64,000 bases of DNA from an uncultured Granulosicoccaceae bacterium (GCA_937930305.1 CALGLE010000003.1:1-64000), one strand, 5' to 3'. Shown: positions 1 to 10,222, numbered from the stretch's first letter. A program made the numbers and translations. Notes: a model not told the origin generated them from the letters alone.

Positions 1-2
1 CG

Positions 3-452
3 ATGATCGCCACAAGCTACGAACCAAAACCAATCAATACGAGAGCATTTTGGCTAGCTTTACTCGTGAACATGGTTTGGATCAACGTTTCGGAAGTATT
101 TCGATACTTTGTTTTTGTAATGCCAATGATGCGGGACGCGCTTCCGACATTAGAAAACGTCGCACCGATGAGCTGGACTATTTTTTTAATTTGGGGTGTT
201 TGGGACACAATACTTATATTTTGTGTCACCGGTTTTTTTTGGATTTATCTTGAGCGATTCGGGTGCGGCTTGGTAAATGCGATTGCTGGAGCATCATTCG
301 CATGGTTGGGCATTTTTGTGATTCTATGGCTCGGGCTTTTCAACATGAATCTTACTAACCTTTCTGTTGTAGGCGTAGCGCTGTTACTTAGTTGGATTGA
401 GCTGGTTATTGCTGCTTTGATTGTCCGGCGATTTGGATTCAATTACCGCTAA
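3..452 (+). CDS. Small four-helix membrane protein, unrecognised
   Basis: I do not recognise this 149-residue protein. It is strongly hydrophobic, with about four membrane-spanning stretches (roughly residues 15-38, 55-80, 88-112 and 120-142) and a short basic C-terminus. No catalytic motif is visible. The ATG lies two bases from the window edge, so the real start could be upstream and the protein may be longer. It is convergent with ureG, which ends 67 bases away on the other strand, and no clear terminator hairpin lies between them. Its orientation argues against a role in the urease operon. Confidence 0.55.
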   Translation: MIATSYEPKPINTRAFWLALLVNMVWINVSEVFRYFVFVMPMMRDALPTLENVAPMSWTIFLIWGVWDTILIFCVTGFFWIYLERFGCGLVNAIAGASFAWLGIFVILWLGLFNMNLTNLSVVGVALLLSWIELVIAALIVRRFGFNYR

Positions 453-519
453 GGGCCAAAACCGGAACAGCAGCTCTCGACCTGGTTATCGACTTAAACC
501 CTCCCAATGCCACGAATAT

Positions 520-1179
520 TTAACTGGCCAACATCCCCTTTTCAACAACAAAGTCAGCGATCGCTTCAATGCCGTCGTTGCGTTTTAAATTCGCAAATAC
601 CGTGGGCTTGTCTCCGCGCTGCTGTTTTGCATCCCCTTTCATTACCTCGATGGACACATCCACATAGGGGGCAAGATCCGTTTTGTTAACGATCAATAGG
701 TCCGATTTTGTAATGCCTGGACCGCCCTTTCGAGGGATCTCTTCACCTTGCGCCACATCAATCACGTACAAGGTGAGATCTGCCAGTTCGGGACTGAATG
801 TGGCCGCCAGATTATCCCCGCCACTCTCAATGATGATGGCTTGCAGGCTGGGGACCTGTGCAATCAAGTCGTCAATGGCATTGAGGTTCATGGATGCATC
901 TTCGCGAATAGCCGTATGTGGGCACCCACCGGTTTCAACACCCACGATGCGATTGGAGGGTAAGGCTTGGCTGCGTACCAGCCTCTCTGCGTCTTCGCGG
1001 GTATAAATATCATTGGTTATCACGGCAAGATCTACCGTATCGCGTAAGTGCTTACACAGTTTATCGACCAAGGTGGTTTTTCCAGAGCCCACAGGACCAC
1101 CAATACCAATGCGCAACGGGTTCACCTTGTGTGCGGCTCGGGATTCGGTCGATGAGTTATTAGCAAGAGTTGTCGTCAT
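520..1179 (-). CDS. ureG: Urease accessory GTPase UreG
   Basis: UreG is the SIMIBI-class GTPase whose GTP-dependent dimer carries nickel to apo-urease together with UreF, UreD (UreH) and UreE. The 219-residue protein shows a P-loop GPVGSGKT near residues 28-35 and the nickel-binding Cys-Pro-His motif at about 86-88 inside [13 protein letters not shown]. Family length is about 200-210; the extra residues form an unconserved N-terminal tail rich in Ser and Asn. It is the last gene of the minus-strand urease unit, 17 bases after ureF. No obvious rho-independent terminator was seen behind it. Assignment is near certain. Confidence 0.97.
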   Translation of the reverse strand: MTTTLANNSSTESRAAHKVNPLRIGIGGPVGSGKTTLVDKLCKHLRDTVDLAVITNDIYTREDAERLVRSQALPSNRIVGVETGGCPHTAIREDASMNLNAIDDLIAQVPSLQAIIIESGGDNLAATFSPELADLTLYVIDVAQGEEIPRKGGPGITKSDLLIVNKTDLAPYVDVSIEVMKGDAKQQRGDKPTVFANLKRNDGIEAIADFVVEKGMLAS

Positions 1180-1196
1180 AATTATGTGCTTGAAGT

Positions 1197-1871
1197 TTAA
1201 GAGCGGTAGATACGAGAGTACTGATCTTCGTGTTGCATGCTGGCCATCGATTGTGCCGGTAGAGAGAACCCAATCTCCTCGACTGATGGATTAATCGATA
1301 ACACATCGTAGTGCGAGAACGCTTCACTGAGTTGGTGCAGTAAACGCTGGCCTTCTGATTGACCCAGCGGAACCAGCTTCACTGACGCATTGATTTGAGA
1401 ATCCAACCAGAAAAAACCAAACGCATTGAGAAGGTCAGCTTCATCAATTTTCCAACCCGCCGCTGGCCAGGCAATGGCCGCTAATGCTGATGTCGATACC
1501 GCATCCATCACAGTTGCAGGTAAATGTACGTCGGGCATGACTTTCAATAACCGAACAATTGATCGGGCACGCTGAGTATCTTCAAGGCGAAGTTCTTTCG
1601 TATCGCGAAACGCCACTGAACATTGTGCCCAATGGCGAAAATCTTGAACGTTATTTTCTTTAGCGGCCGCAAACAGTCGGCGAAGCAGCGGCAATTCTTG
1701 ATGCACTAGTGGCCCATGAAGACCATCCAGAATCCATTGACCAACCGAATCCACATCATGCAACCAACCGTTATGGCAGGCCCATTCAATCCCTTGGGAA
1801 TAGCTGTAGGTTCCGACGGGGAGTGCCGGATTTAATAGCTGTAACAAGCGAAGGCGCGGTAATGCATTCAT
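1197..1871 (-). CDS. ureF: Urease accessory protein UreF
   Basis: UreF (224 residues) bridges UreD and UreG in the nickel-insertion complex and acts on UreG GTP hydrolysis. The sequence begins with the family pattern [19 protein letters not shown] followed by a helical domain, and the length matches the family. ATG start at 1869-1871. It lies between ureE (30 bases upstream) and ureG, the standard accessory order. The C-terminal tail that usually contacts UreG is present ([18 protein letters not shown]). Confidence 0.96.
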   Translation of the reverse strand: MNALPRLRLLQLLNPALPVGTYSYSQGIEWACHNGWLHDVDSVGQWILDGLHGPLVHQELPLLRRLFAAAKENNVQDFRHWAQCSVAFRDTKELRLEDTQRARSIVRLLKVMPDVHLPATVMDAVSTSALAAIAWPAAGWKIDEADLLNAFGFFWLDSQINASVKLVPLGQSEGQRLLHQLSEAFSHYDVLSINPSVEEIGFSLPAQSMASMQHEDQYSRIYRS

Positions 1872-1901
1872 GGGTTTTAGTAACAGTGGGAATCTGAGAA
1901 G

Positions 1902-2429
1902 TTACGCGTGCGTGGCGTCTCTGCCGTGCAGCTCACCCTGGGCTTTATGATCATGATTGTGATCGTGGCCGTGATGATGGCCACCCCCATAAGCGCCCGC
2001 TTCAGGTTCGAAAGTGGCGGATTCACACGTCACGTTGAAACCAAGTCCTGTCAGCATTTCATCGAGAACATGGTCGTGAAGATACGCTAAGCGTGCATCG
2101 TCGATCTGAAGTTGTACGTGGCGATTACCTAAATGGTAGCAAGCTCGCGCAAACTGATGCCGATCATCACACCGAACGACTGAGACTGATTCGGCCGCAG
2201 GTAAAACTTCAATGACACTAGGCTCACTAGTTTCACTACTTTCATCAGCAGGAAAACACAACAATTTATCGTGTGGCGCCAGTGATTCACTTCGTGATAG
2301 CTGAATACCTACATCATCGCCGTTATCCAACGTCACACGTAAGCGCGAACGCTGTCTAAGCTCAAACGGCAGTGTGACGGTTGCACTGGCCTGCGCTGTT
2401 GCATCTGCTTTTTTTGTATAGATTTTCAT
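1902..2429 (-). CDS. ureE: Urease nickel metallochaperone UreE
   Basis: UreE delivers nickel to the urease assembly complex. The 175-residue protein has the usual N-terminal peptide-binding-like domain and a C-terminal metal-binding domain. It ends in a histidine-rich tail (GGGHHHGHDHNHDH at about residues 148-161), the nickel-storing tail found in many but not all UreE proteins. It lies 51 bases after ureC and upstream of ureF. Start is ATG at 2427-2429. The His-rich tail suggests nickel buffering capacity; that is inferred from family knowledge. Confidence 0.95.
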   Translation of the reverse strand: MKIYTKKADATAQASATVTLPFELRQRSRLRVTLDNGDDVGIQLSRSESLAPHDKLLCFPADESSETSEPSVIEVLPAAESVSVVRCDDRHQFARACYHLGNRHVQLQIDDARLAYLHDHVLDEMLTGLGFNVTCESATFEPEAGAYGGGHHHGHDHNHDHKAQGELHGRDATHA

Positions 2430-2480
2430 AAAACGTTTATCAATTTTTGGATCTTTTCAGGCTGAAATTGGTTTTTGTGT

Positions 2481-4184
2481 TTAAAACAATTGATACAGCT
2501 GAGCCAAGGGTAAGCGCGTTGCCGGTTCGCAGTGCAAGGCTTCACCGTCTGCGGTCACAACATAGGTTTGCGGATCCACTTCAATGTTCGGTTGCCAATC
2601 GTTATGGATCATGTCGGACTTTTGAATTCGGCGGCAGTTGGATACGGGTAAACACGCACGATCTAATTTTAATAATTCAGGCACACCGGCATCAATGCCC
2701 GCCGCTGACATGAACGTTACCGATGTGGACGAGCGAGCTCGCCCGAAACTTCCGAACATAGGACGGTAATGCACCGGCTGTGGGGTGGGTATGGACGCAT
2801 TCGGGTCCCCCATCGGGGCGCAGGCAATCATGCCACCTTTTATGACTAGCGACGGTTTCGCACCAAAAAACGCAGGCTTCCATAAACACAAGTCGGCCAA
2901 CTTACCCACTTCAACAGAGCCGACTGCGTCAGCAATGCCGTGAGTGATAGCGGGGTTTATGGTGTACTTGGCGATGTATCGTTTGACTCGTGCGTTGTCA
3001 TGGTTGGCACTGTCTCCGGACAAAGCACCAAACTGTTCACGCATTTTGTGCGCGGTTTGCCAAGTGCGGCAAATGACTTCTCCCACTCGCCCCATGGCTT
3101 GAGAATCCGATGCGATCATCGAAAACGCACCACGATCCTGCAGTATGTCTTCCGCGGCAATCGTTTCCTGTCGTATACGAGATTCGGCAAAAGCCACATC
3201 TTCTGCAATCGAGGCATCCAAGTGATGGCACACCATCAACATATCCAAGTGTTCGTCCACCGTATTAATGGTGTAGGGTCGGGTGGGATTCGTGGACGAG
3301 GGTAAGATGTTAGATAAGCCCGATGCCTTGATGATATCCGGCGCATGACCGCCACCGGCGCCCTCGGTATGGTAGGTGTGAATCGTGCGCCCATTGATTG
3401 CTTTCAATGTGTGCTCGACAAAACCCGACTCGTTCAACGTATCGGTATGAATGGCGACCTGCACATCATAGACATCAGCTACCGATAAACAGCAATCAAT
3501 GGCTGCCGGTGTGGTTCCCCAATCCTCATGCAGCTTTAATCCCATAGCGCCGGCTTCAATTTGCTCATTAAGCCCAATGGGTAAACTGGCATTGCCCTTA
3601 CCCAGAAAACCTAAATTCATGGGAAACGCTTCGGCTGCTTCTAACATGCGGTGAATATTCCAAGGGCCGGGTGTGCAGGTGGTTGCGTTGGTGCCCGTCG
3701 CAGGCCCGGTCCCACCACCGAGCATGGTGGTGACGCCAGAGGCGATCGCTTCTTCGATTTGCTGAGGGCAAATGAAATGGATATGCGCATCAATGCCACC
3801 AGCGGTCACGATCATCCCTTCCGCGGCAATCGCTTCAGTTCCCGGGCCAACGGGTATGGTGACCCCGGGTTGTATATCCGGATTGCCGCCTTTTCCAATG
3901 GCCGCAATTTTTCCATCTTTAATCCCGATATCCGCTTTGACAATACCCCAGTGATCTACGATTAACGCATTGGTGATAATGACGTCCACAACGTCTTTTG
4001 CGGATAACTGGCATTGCCCCATGCCATCTCGAATGACTTTGCCGCCACCGAATTTAATTTCTTCCCCGTAGAGCGTGTGATCATCCTCGACCTGAACCCA
4101 CAACGCGGTGTCACCCAGCCGAACTCGATCTCCTGTGGTGGGGCCAAACATTTCCGCATAGGCGGTACGCGATAAAGTGGTCAC
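2481..4184 (-). CDS. ureC: Urease alpha (catalytic) subunit UreC
   Basis: The catalytic subunit of urease hydrolyses urea to ammonia and carbamate at a two-nickel centre. At 567 residues it is full length. Visible signatures are the opening [19 protein letters not shown], the metal-binding HIH in [13 protein letters not shown] (about 134-136), the lysine expected to be carbamylated in [11 protein letters not shown] (about residue 217), and the flap and active-site stretch [18 protein letters not shown]. The start is GTG at 4182-4184 and overlaps the TGA of the upstream ureAB gene as GTGA, so the two are translationally coupled. Confidence 0.98.
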   Translation of the reverse strand: MTTLSRTAYAEMFGPTTGDRVRLGDTALWVQVEDDHTLYGEEIKFGGGKVIRDGMGQCQLSAKDVVDVIITNALIVDHWGIVKADIGIKDGKIAAIGKGGNPDIQPGVTIPVGPGTEAIAAEGMIVTAGGIDAHIHFICPQQIEEAIASGVTTMLGGGTGPATGTNATTCTPGPWNIHRMLEAAEAFPMNLGFLGKGNASLPIGLNEQIEAGAMGLKLHEDWGTTPAAIDCCLSVADVYDVQVAIHTDTLNESGFVEHTLKAINGRTIHTYHTEGAGGGHAPDIIKASGLSNILPSSTNPTRPYTINTVDEHLDMLMVCHHLDASIAEDVAFAESRIRQETIAAEDILQDRGAFSMIASDSQAMGRVGEVICRTWQTAHKMREQFGALSGDSANHDNARVKRYIAKYTINPAITHGIADAVGSVEVGKLADLCLWKPAFFGAKPSLVIKGGMIACAPMGDPNASIPTPQPVHYRPMFGSFGRARSSTSVTFMSAAGIDAGVPELLKLDRACLPVSNCRRIQKSDMIHNDWQPNIEVDPQTYVVTADGEALHCEPATRLPLAQLYQLF

Positions 4185-4855
4185 GTGAGCTCTCCCATAA
4201 TCGCTTGATTAAAACCGTAAACCGTTTTCTTCCCACTGAGTTCCACTAATTCAACGGTTCTGGATTGTCCGGGTTCAAATCGAACCGCAGTGCCCGCGGC
4301 AATGTTGAGTCGGTAGCCTCGAGTGGCTTCGCGATCAAACTCCAACCCTGGGTTTACTTCATAAAAATGATAATGTGAGCCCACCTGCACGGGGCGATCG
4401 CCAGTGTTCGCTACCGTCACCGATATAACATCACGTCCTTCGTTTAGCGTAATTTCACCCTCGCTTACAATCACCGCCCCCGGTGGGTAGGGATCAGCCG
4501 TCGATGATGCATTGGAACCTTCATTGCTTGTGCTTTCACTGGCATTTACCGAAGGTAAGATGGGCTCATGAACCGTAACGAGTTTGGTACCGTCAGGAAA
4601 AGTGGCTTCCACTTGCACATCGTGCAACAGATCCGGCACGCCTTCCATGACCTGATCTGTGGTGAGTACGTGACGCCCCGACTCCATCAATTCTGCCACT
4701 GAGGCGCCATCGCGTGCGCCTTCTAATATGTGCATGCTGATGAGCGCAGTTGCTTCGGGGTAATTGAGGGTCACACCTCGTGATAAGCGCCGCTCGGCAA
4801 CCAGTGCGGCGGTGTACAGCAACAACTTATCTTTTTCTCGTGGGGTCAGTTCCAC
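4181..4855 (-). CDS. ureAB: Fused urease gamma-beta subunit (UreA-UreB)
   Basis: One 224-residue reading frame joins two urease subunits. Residues 1 to about 100 are UreA (gamma), opening [20 protein letters not shown]. Residues about 122-224 are UreB (beta), from [15 protein letters not shown] to [11 protein letters not shown]. The linker of about 20 residues is rich in Ser, Asn and Glu. Many proteobacteria encode UreA and UreB separately; a comparable fusion is known in Helicobacter UreA. The start is GTG at 4853-4855 with a good ribosome site (AGGAG seven bases upstream). It overlaps the ureC GTG by four bases. No frameshift or internal stop is involved. Confidence 0.95.
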   Translation of the reverse strand: MELTPREKDKLLLYTAALVAERRLSRGVTLNYPEATALISMHILEGARDGASVAELMESGRHVLTTDQVMEGVPDLLHDVQVEATFPDGTKLVTVHEPILPSVNASESTSNEGSNASSTADPYPPGAVIVSEGEITLNEGRDVISVTVANTGDRPVQVGSHYHFYEVNPGLEFDREATRGYRLNIAAGTAVRFEPGQSRTVELVELSGKKTVYGFNQAIMGELT

Positions 4856-4898
4856 TGGTTTACTCCTGATCTGTTTGTAACGTGGTCAATGTTCAAGG

Positions 4899-5840
4899 TC
4901 ACGTCGACCACACTCGCGGTGTGTAATTTTTAAGACCAATAACAGTCGGTCTGATCTGTTGGCGAACAGCACGTAAACACATCAACGCTTGTTCTGAACA
5001 TTGGCCGAGAAAACGAACCAGCAGCAAATCATCAAGCCGGGTAGCAGACACCAATGAGCGATGCTCGTCCGAGTTGTTCGGATAATGTTCTGTTAGATAT
5101 CGAGTGACGGCATCCGCCAATTCATCGCTGGCGTCGGTGGCCAGTAGCGTGCCATACACGCAGTAACCACGAAGCCCCGCCGAGCCCCTGTGTAACGACT
5201 CAGCCGTAACGCAGAGTTTATCAATGAGTAGCTGAGAACCTTCTCGATAAACCGATAAACCCACTTCAGCGCGGCCACTGGTAAATGGCAGATTACCGGC
5301 TCGACGTCCAAACACTTGAACATCCATAGCAATCACGTGGGCGTGTGTTCCTAAATGAATTTGAGTGTCTACCTTCGTTTCACTGCCATCAAAGTGAATT
5401 GCTTCATTGGGCAGCCATTCCAGTGTGCCATTGTTCACACGCAAACATTGCCGTACTTCTCCTAACGCCCGCGGCTTGGCGATTTGCTCATTCGATGAGC
5501 GCCGAGATCGATAGTGTTTGGTTGCACCGGGTGTGACAACAACAGCACTCGCTCCGTCATTTACCGAAACTTGCGTGCGTAACTTATCCCCACTCACCAC
5601 CCCACCTGGTGGGTGCAACAAGGTGACGTGACACACCCTACCTTCAGGGTAAAACGGGCGTTGTATCATCAGTGGGCCGCGGTGTGAACGATGAACATGG
5701 CTGCGTTTGGAACCACTAAAGAAGTCTAACGTCAGTTGTGCAGGCCAAACACCAACATCGGTTTCGGCCACTTTATTGGTGGTCACGTCATCCGTGTCAG
5801 AAGCGAGGTTACTGGCACCTAGGTGTGCGCGAACATTCAA
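4899..5840 (-). CDS. ureD: Urease accessory protein UreD
   Basis: UreD (UreH) is the scaffold that binds apo-urease and UreF and is thought to channel nickel to the active site. The 313-residue protein contains the family stretch RGPLMIQRPFYPEGRVCHVTLLHPPGGVVSGD at about residues 54-85 and a matching C-terminal domain. The best-fitting start is TTG at 5838-5840, which overlaps the urtE stop as TTGA; a GTG at 5781-5783 is an alternative because no strong ribosome site precedes the TTG. Its place between urtE and ureAB ties urea import to urease maturation in one transcript. Confidence 0.93.
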   Translation of the reverse strand: MNVRAHLGASNLASDTDDVTTNKVAETDVGVWPAQLTLDFFSGSKRSHVHRSHRGPLMIQRPFYPEGRVCHVTLLHPPGGVVSGDKLRTQVSVNDGASAVVVTPGATKHYRSRRSSNEQIAKPRALGEVRQCLRVNNGTLEWLPNEAIHFDGSETKVDTQIHLGTHAHVIAMDVQVFGRRAGNLPFTSGRAEVGLSVYREGSQLLIDKLCVTAESLHRGSAGLRGYCVYGTLLATDASDELADAVTRYLTEHYPNNSDEHRSLVSATRLDDLLLVRFLGQCSEQALMCLRAVRQQIRPTVIGLKNYTPRVWST

Positions 5841-6532
5841 ATGGTCAAGTACCGCTTAACAATGTCATCGCTTAGCTCCGAGATTAAACCCGATGAGACT
5901 TTTCGACCGCGTTCGAGCACCACAAAGTGCGTGCCGACACGGCGTGCAAAAGCCAGTTTCTGTTCTACGATCAAAACCGTTAACCCGTGATCATTTCGAA
6001 GTGTTTGTATGACATCCCCTATTTCCTCCACCACATTGGGTTGAATGCCTTCAGTGGGTTCATCGAGGATCAGCAATTTAGGGTTTAACGCCAAAGCACG
6101 TGCAATGGCTAGTTGTTGTTGTTGCCCACCAGATAAATCCCCGCCTCGACGCGACCTCATCGTCTCTAACACGGGAAACAATTCATACAGGTGTGCCGGT
6201 ATGATTCTACGGTTCTTGCCTTCGGCTAACAAGCCCGTTTGAATATTTTCTTCCACGCTTAGCAGTGGAAAAATCTGCCGACCTTGCGGTACATAAGCAA
6301 TGCCACTACGCGCCCGCTCCGCCGCACTAAGCTTAGATACGGGTTCACCATTAAATGTCAGCTCGCCGGAACTGATGTCATTCAGCCCCACGATGCAGTC
6401 CATCAGGGTGGTTTTTCCAACCCCATTTCTTCCAAGTATGCAGGTACAACTGCCAGGTTCCACAGCAATGTCAACATCCCAAAGAATGTGTGATTCACCA
6501 TAATGCTGATTGAGTTTATTCGCCAGCAACAT
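5837..6532 (-). CDS. urtE: Urea ABC transporter ATPase UrtE
   Basis: This is the second ATP-binding subunit of the high-affinity urea transporter (branched-chain amino acid transporter family). The 231-residue protein has Walker A GRNGVGKTT, the ABC signature LSGGQQQQLAIARAL and Walker B LLILDEPTEG. The open frame continues upstream to 6697, but homology begins at MLLANKLNQHYGESHIL, encoded by the ATG at 6530-6532, only two bases after the urtD stop, so this start is chosen. It is followed by ureD with a TTGA overlap. Confidence 0.95.
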   Translation of the reverse strand: MLLANKLNQHYGESHILWDVDIAVEPGSCTCILGRNGVGKTTLMDCIVGLNDISSGELTFNGEPVSKLSAAERARSGIAYVPQGRQIFPLLSVEENIQTGLLAEGKNRRIIPAHLYELFPVLETMRSRRGGDLSGGQQQQLAIARALALNPKLLILDEPTEGIQPNVVEEIGDVIQTLRNDHGLTVLIVEQKLAFARRVGTHFVVLERGRKVSSGLISELSDDIVKRYLTI

Positions 6533-6534
6533 CC

Positions 6535-7425
6535 CTATTCCCCTAAATACACGCGGCGAACTGCCTCGTTTTCTTGCACATCGTGAATGGATCCTTCCGC
6601 CAACACAGAGCCTTGGTGCAGTACGGTTACGCGCCGCGCAATCGAGCGAATGAACTCCATGTCGTGCTCTACCACGACCACCGTATGCTCGCTGCACAGT
6701 TGTTGTAGCAATTCACCGGTTTTCTCCATCTCTTGATGGGTCATCCCGGCAACCGGCTCATCCACCAACAGCACATGCGGCTGCTGCATTAGGAGCATAC
6801 CGATCTCTAACCACTGTTTTTGGCCATGCGATAGCTTGCCAGCAAGATCATAAAGACGATTCGATAACCCTATAGTTTCGGCAACACTTAAAATTCGATC
6901 CGATTGTTCGCTCGATAATCGGTGAAACAAGTTTTTCCAAAACCCCTTTTTCCCCGACATGGCCAATTCTAAATTTTGCCCGCAGGTTAAAGCTTCAAAC
7001 ACCGTGGGCTTTTGGAATTTTCGACCGATACCAGCATTGGCGATTTCTGATTCGCTGCATTGCAACAAATTTAATGACTCACCAAAATACACACGCCCTG
7101 AATCGGGGCGAGTTTTGCCAGTAACTATGTCCATCATGGTGGATTTTCCTGCCCCATTCGGCCCAATAACACAGCGTAATTCTTTTCGATCGACCGAAAA
7201 GTCCAAATCATTGATGGCTTTAAACCCATCAAAACTGACGCTAACCCCTTCTAGATACAAAATGGGCCCCGAACCAATGGAGATACGGTCATTGAGAGGG
7301 GGTTTAAGAAAGTCGAAAACATGATGACGAACGTTGGTGAATTCAGCTGGTTTAACGGCGGGTGTGGTGGTGGCGGTGCCAGTTGCATCAACGGCAACTT
7401 GTGCCTCTTGTTGCATCATGTTCAT
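6535..7425 (-). CDS. urtD: Urea ABC transporter ATPase UrtD
   Basis: First ATP-binding subunit of the urea transporter. Walker A GPNGAGKST, signature LSHGQKQWLEIGM and Walker B LLVDEP are all present. An N-terminal extension of about 50 residues precedes the ABC domain, which starts near ILYLEGVSVSFDGF. The start is taken as ATG at 7423-7425, which overlaps the urtC TGA as ATGA; the frame stays open to 7539 but that part lies inside urtC. The protein is 296 residues with this start. Confidence 0.94.
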   Translation of the reverse strand: MNMMQQEAQVAVDATGTATTTPAVKPAEFTNVRHHVFDFLKPPLNDRISIGSGPILYLEGVSVSFDGFKAINDLDFSVDRKELRCVIGPNGAGKSTMMDIVTGKTRPDSGRVYFGESLNLLQCSESEIANAGIGRKFQKPTVFEALTCGQNLELAMSGKKGFWKNLFHRLSSEQSDRILSVAETIGLSNRLYDLAGKLSHGQKQWLEIGMLLMQQPHVLLVDEPVAGMTHQEMEKTGELLQQLCSEHTVVVVEHDMEFIRSIARRVTVLHQGSVLAEGSIHDVQENEAVRRVYLGE

Positions 7426-8501
7426 GCCACTTTCATCCGAATTAAACCTACCACGCCACGGGGCAAGTACAGGGTCACCACCACGAATAGTAGTCCGAGT
7501 ACAAATACCCAAACTTCCGGTATGGCCACCGTTAACCAACTTTGAGCGTAATTCACCACAAGGGCACCAATGACCGCGCCATACAAAGTGCCTCGGCCAC
7601 CTAAGGCTACCCAGACAACGATGAGAATAGAATTCAACGGCGAAAACAAGTTCGGGTTTATGATGCCCACTTGCGGAACATACAAAGCACCGGCAATGCC
7701 CGCCAAAACCGCAGAAATTGTAAACACACCAAGCTTATAGTGTTCCACATTGAATCCGATAAATCGGGTTCGAGATTCAGCATCACGAATAGCGCTGGCC
7801 ACCCGACCCGATTTAGAATTAACAATGATTCGGCAAACCACATAGCCTAGGAATAACGCCACTCCCGATGCCACGAACAATCCGATGCGAGTTTTATCAT
7901 CGCGCAATGAATAGCCAATAATCTCTTTAAAGTCCGTCAGCCCGTTGTTTCCACCAAACCCCATCTCATTACGTAAGAACGCATACATAAGAGCCAGCGT
8001 CATGGCTTGCGTCATGATGGACAAGTAAACCCCATTGACCCGACTGCGAAAAGCTAACCAACCAAAGACAAAGGCAAATAAGGCGGGAGCTAGGATGATG
8101 ATCAGCACGGCGAAAGTGAATTGATCAAACCCCCACCAGAACCAGGGCAATTCTTGCCAATCCAGGAACACCATAAAATCGGGTAGCTCAGGGTTACCGT
8201 ACACACCTCGATCACCAATTTGGCGCATTAAGTACATTCCCATGGCATAGCCACCCACCGCAAAGAAAGCACCATGGCCCAAAGTGAGTATGCCCAGATA
8301 ACCCCACACTAAATCCACCGATAAGGCCAGTAGCGCAAACGTAAGAAATTTTCCCAATACGGAAATATCAAACACACTCATATGCAGTGCATGACTGGCG
8401 GGTAAAAATAGATGGCTTAATGGCACCAAAACCGTCATCAAAGCGAGCACACCAAGAAAAACAGAATCGACAGCACGGGTGGAGCGTTTCGTATACGACA
8501 T
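7422..8501 (-). CDS. urtC: Urea ABC transporter permease UrtC
   Basis: Inner-membrane permease of the urea transporter, LivM-like. The 359 residues contain about ten hydrophobic segments and the family stretch LTLGHGAFFAVGGYAMGMYL near residues 70-90. It pairs with UrtB to form the translocation path. Start ATG at 8499-8501, three bases after the urtB stop; it overlaps urtD by four bases. Length matches UrtC. Confidence 0.95.
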   Translation of the reverse strand: MSYTKRSTRAVDSVFLGVLALMTVLVPLSHLFLPASHALHMSVFDISVLGKFLTFALLALSVDLVWGYLGILTLGHGAFFAVGGYAMGMYLMRQIGDRGVYGNPELPDFMVFLDWQELPWFWWGFDQFTFAVLIIILAPALFAFVFGWLAFRSRVNGVYLSIMTQAMTLALMYAFLRNEMGFGGNNGLTDFKEIIGYSLRDDKTRIGLFVASGVALFLGYVVCRIIVNSKSGRVASAIRDAESRTRFIGFNVEHYKLGVFTISAVLAGIAGALYVPQVGIINPNLFSPLNSILIVVWVALGGRGTLYGAVIGALVVNYAQSWLTVAIPEVWVFVLGLLFVVVTLYLPRGVVGLIRMKVA

Positions 8502-8504
8502 GAA

Positions 8505-10136
8505 CTAAGCCTCCGATGCTCGGCCCCGTTGTGGAAACAGCCCACGAGGTCGTTTTTGAATAAATAAAATAATGAAAACCAACACCAAGACCTTGGCCAA
8601 TACAGCCCCTGCCCAAGGTTCAAGTACTTTATTAAATATACCCAGCGACATACCGGCCAACAGGGTTCCCCACAAGTTACCGACGCCTCCAAACACCACG
8701 ACTAAAAACGAATCAATGATGTAATCGCGACCCAAATTTGGCCCCACGTTGGTAATTTGCGACAAGGCAACGCCCGCCACTCCTGCAATACCAGCACCCA
8801 GACCAAACGTAAGCGCATCGATTCTAGATGACCGAATGCCCATCGCATTCGCCATACGTCGATTTTGAGATACCGCACGCATCTGTAAACCAAACGCACT
8901 ACGCTTTAAAAAAACGAATAGGGTGATAAATACAAAGAGGCAAAAGAACAAAATGACGACGCGGTTCGTCGTTAATGACAATGCCTCATTAATATAAAAT
9001 GAACCCGACATCCAACTGGGGTTACTGACGGCAACATTGTTAGAGGAGATGAACGTTCTGACAATTTGCTGCAGCAAAAGGCTAACCCCGAAGGTCGCCA
9101 ACAAGGTTTCCAAAGGCCTGCCATACAAATGTCGAATGACGCTGCGCTCAATAATAATACCGACGCCACCAGACACTACAAAAGCTGCCGGTACGGCTAG
9201 AATCAAAGACCATTCGACGGCATTCGGTAAAATCGATTGCAGTGCCCAAGCGGTGTAAGCACCCAGCATAATAAGCTCGCCATGCGCCATGTTGATCACA
9301 CCCATAACGCCAAAGGTGATGGCTAGACCAATCGCTGCAAGCACAAGTACAGAGCCAAGGCTTAAGCCAAAAAATAGCGTTTCTGCGCTTTTATAAACCG
9401 TACGTTTTGAATCAATTTGGTCCAGTGCACGTTGCGCGTTCAAGACCACTTCAGGCTGCTCACTACCCGTGGCTAAGGCATCCAGTTCCGATCGAACTAT
9501 CGGATTTAAAGATCCTTTCACCTCGGCAATGGCGGCCAATTGTTCCGACGGCTGATCGGAACGCAGCCTAGCGATGGACACAAAGGTATTCATTTTGTGT
9601 TTTATCCCCTCATCCACCTCGGATTCGGCCAAGTCGCGGACTCGCGCGGCCAGTTCGGAATTCGGTTTTTTCAATAACTGCTCTATGGCAACCAATCGCA
9701 CCGTTGCATCGGGGTTTTCCAGATCCTGGGTAGACAATAGATTTCGTAAACTGCTGCGCATTCGGTTGTCGAGTGAAACGCGTTTCACTCGACGTTTCTT
9801 TACGGTTCCGATCAACTCCCCGTTGTCGGCCCGAAAAATAGTGAACTCGCGGCCGTTTTTCTCAGCAATAACCAGTATCTCCAATTCCTTATCGCGATAC
9901 ATCTTGCCCTGCATTAAGGCATCCAGCCAAATGCCCCGACGGGGAGCGTCAGAACTCAGTAACGTCTTAATTCCCTCTGACCGTGTATCACGCGATTTGT
10001 CGATCAACTGCTCATAGGTTTCATTAACGATTAAGTTGCGGTTACTGTCGCTACTTTGCGCAAATACGGAAGAAGTTAAGGTTAGGCAGATAAGCGATAG
10101 AACGTTCAACAGCCGCAACATGGCGTTCTTTTTCAA
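8505..10136 (-). CDS. urtB: Urea ABC transporter permease UrtB with periplasmic N-domain
   Basis: LivH-like permease subunit of the urea transporter, 543 residues. Residues 1-26 form a signal-like segment (cleavage likely after SSVFA). Residues about 30-250 are a soluble, helix-rich domain, presumably periplasmic, and residues about 255-540 carry the multi-helix permease with GVINMAHGELIMLGAYTAW. The long N-domain is known in proteobacterial UrtB, so it is not an artefact. The start is TTG at 10134-10136, chosen because GGGAG lies seven bases upstream and the resulting KK-containing leader is a good signal peptide; an ATG at 10119-10121 is less well placed. Confidence 0.94.
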   Translation of the reverse strand: MKKNAMLRLLNVLSLICLTLTSSVFAQSSDSNRNLIVNETYEQLIDKSRDTRSEGIKTLLSSDAPRRGIWLDALMQGKMYRDKELEILVIAEKNGREFTIFRADNGELIGTVKKRRVKRVSLDNRMRSSLRNLLSTQDLENPDATVRLVAIEQLLKKPNSELAARVRDLAESEVDEGIKHKMNTFVSIARLRSDQPSEQLAAIAEVKGSLNPIVRSELDALATGSEQPEVVLNAQRALDQIDSKRTVYKSAETLFFGLSLGSVLVLAAIGLAITFGVMGVINMAHGELIMLGAYTAWALQSILPNAVEWSLILAVPAAFVVSGGVGIIIERSVIRHLYGRPLETLLATFGVSLLLQQIVRTFISSNNVAVSNPSWMSGSFYINEALSLTTNRVVILFFCLFVFITLFVFLKRSAFGLQMRAVSQNRRMANAMGIRSSRIDALTFGLGAGIAGVAGVALSQITNVGPNLGRDYIIDSFLVVVFGGVGNLWGTLLAGMSLGIFNKVLEPWAGAVLAKVLVLVFIILFIQKRPRGLFPQRGRASEA

Positions 10137-10166
10137 AGTAAGGCTCCCAGGGAACTATCGAATATG

Positions 10167-10193
10167 ACCAAGGCGGTGAGTCACCGCCTTGGT
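10167..10193 (-). promoter_or_regulatory. Intercistronic hairpin between urtA and urtB
   Basis: A perfect inverted repeat (ACCAAGGCGGTGA and its complement, 13 bases each, separated by one base) lies in the 86-base gap between the urtA stop and the urtB start. Allowing a sterically possible loop, about 11 pairs remain. On the minus strand it is not followed by a run of T, so it is more likely a partial terminator or 3' mRNA stabiliser than a full terminator. Such a structure would keep binding-protein mRNA more abundant than permease mRNA. Confidence 0.7.
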
Positions 10194-10222
10194 GCACATA
10201 ATAAGAAAAACTTATTCGATAA

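Noticed and set aside
5837..6697. Longer UrtE with 55 extra N-terminal residues
   Set aside because: The extra part overlaps urtD in another frame and is not family-like. The ATG at 6532 directly follows the urtD stop.
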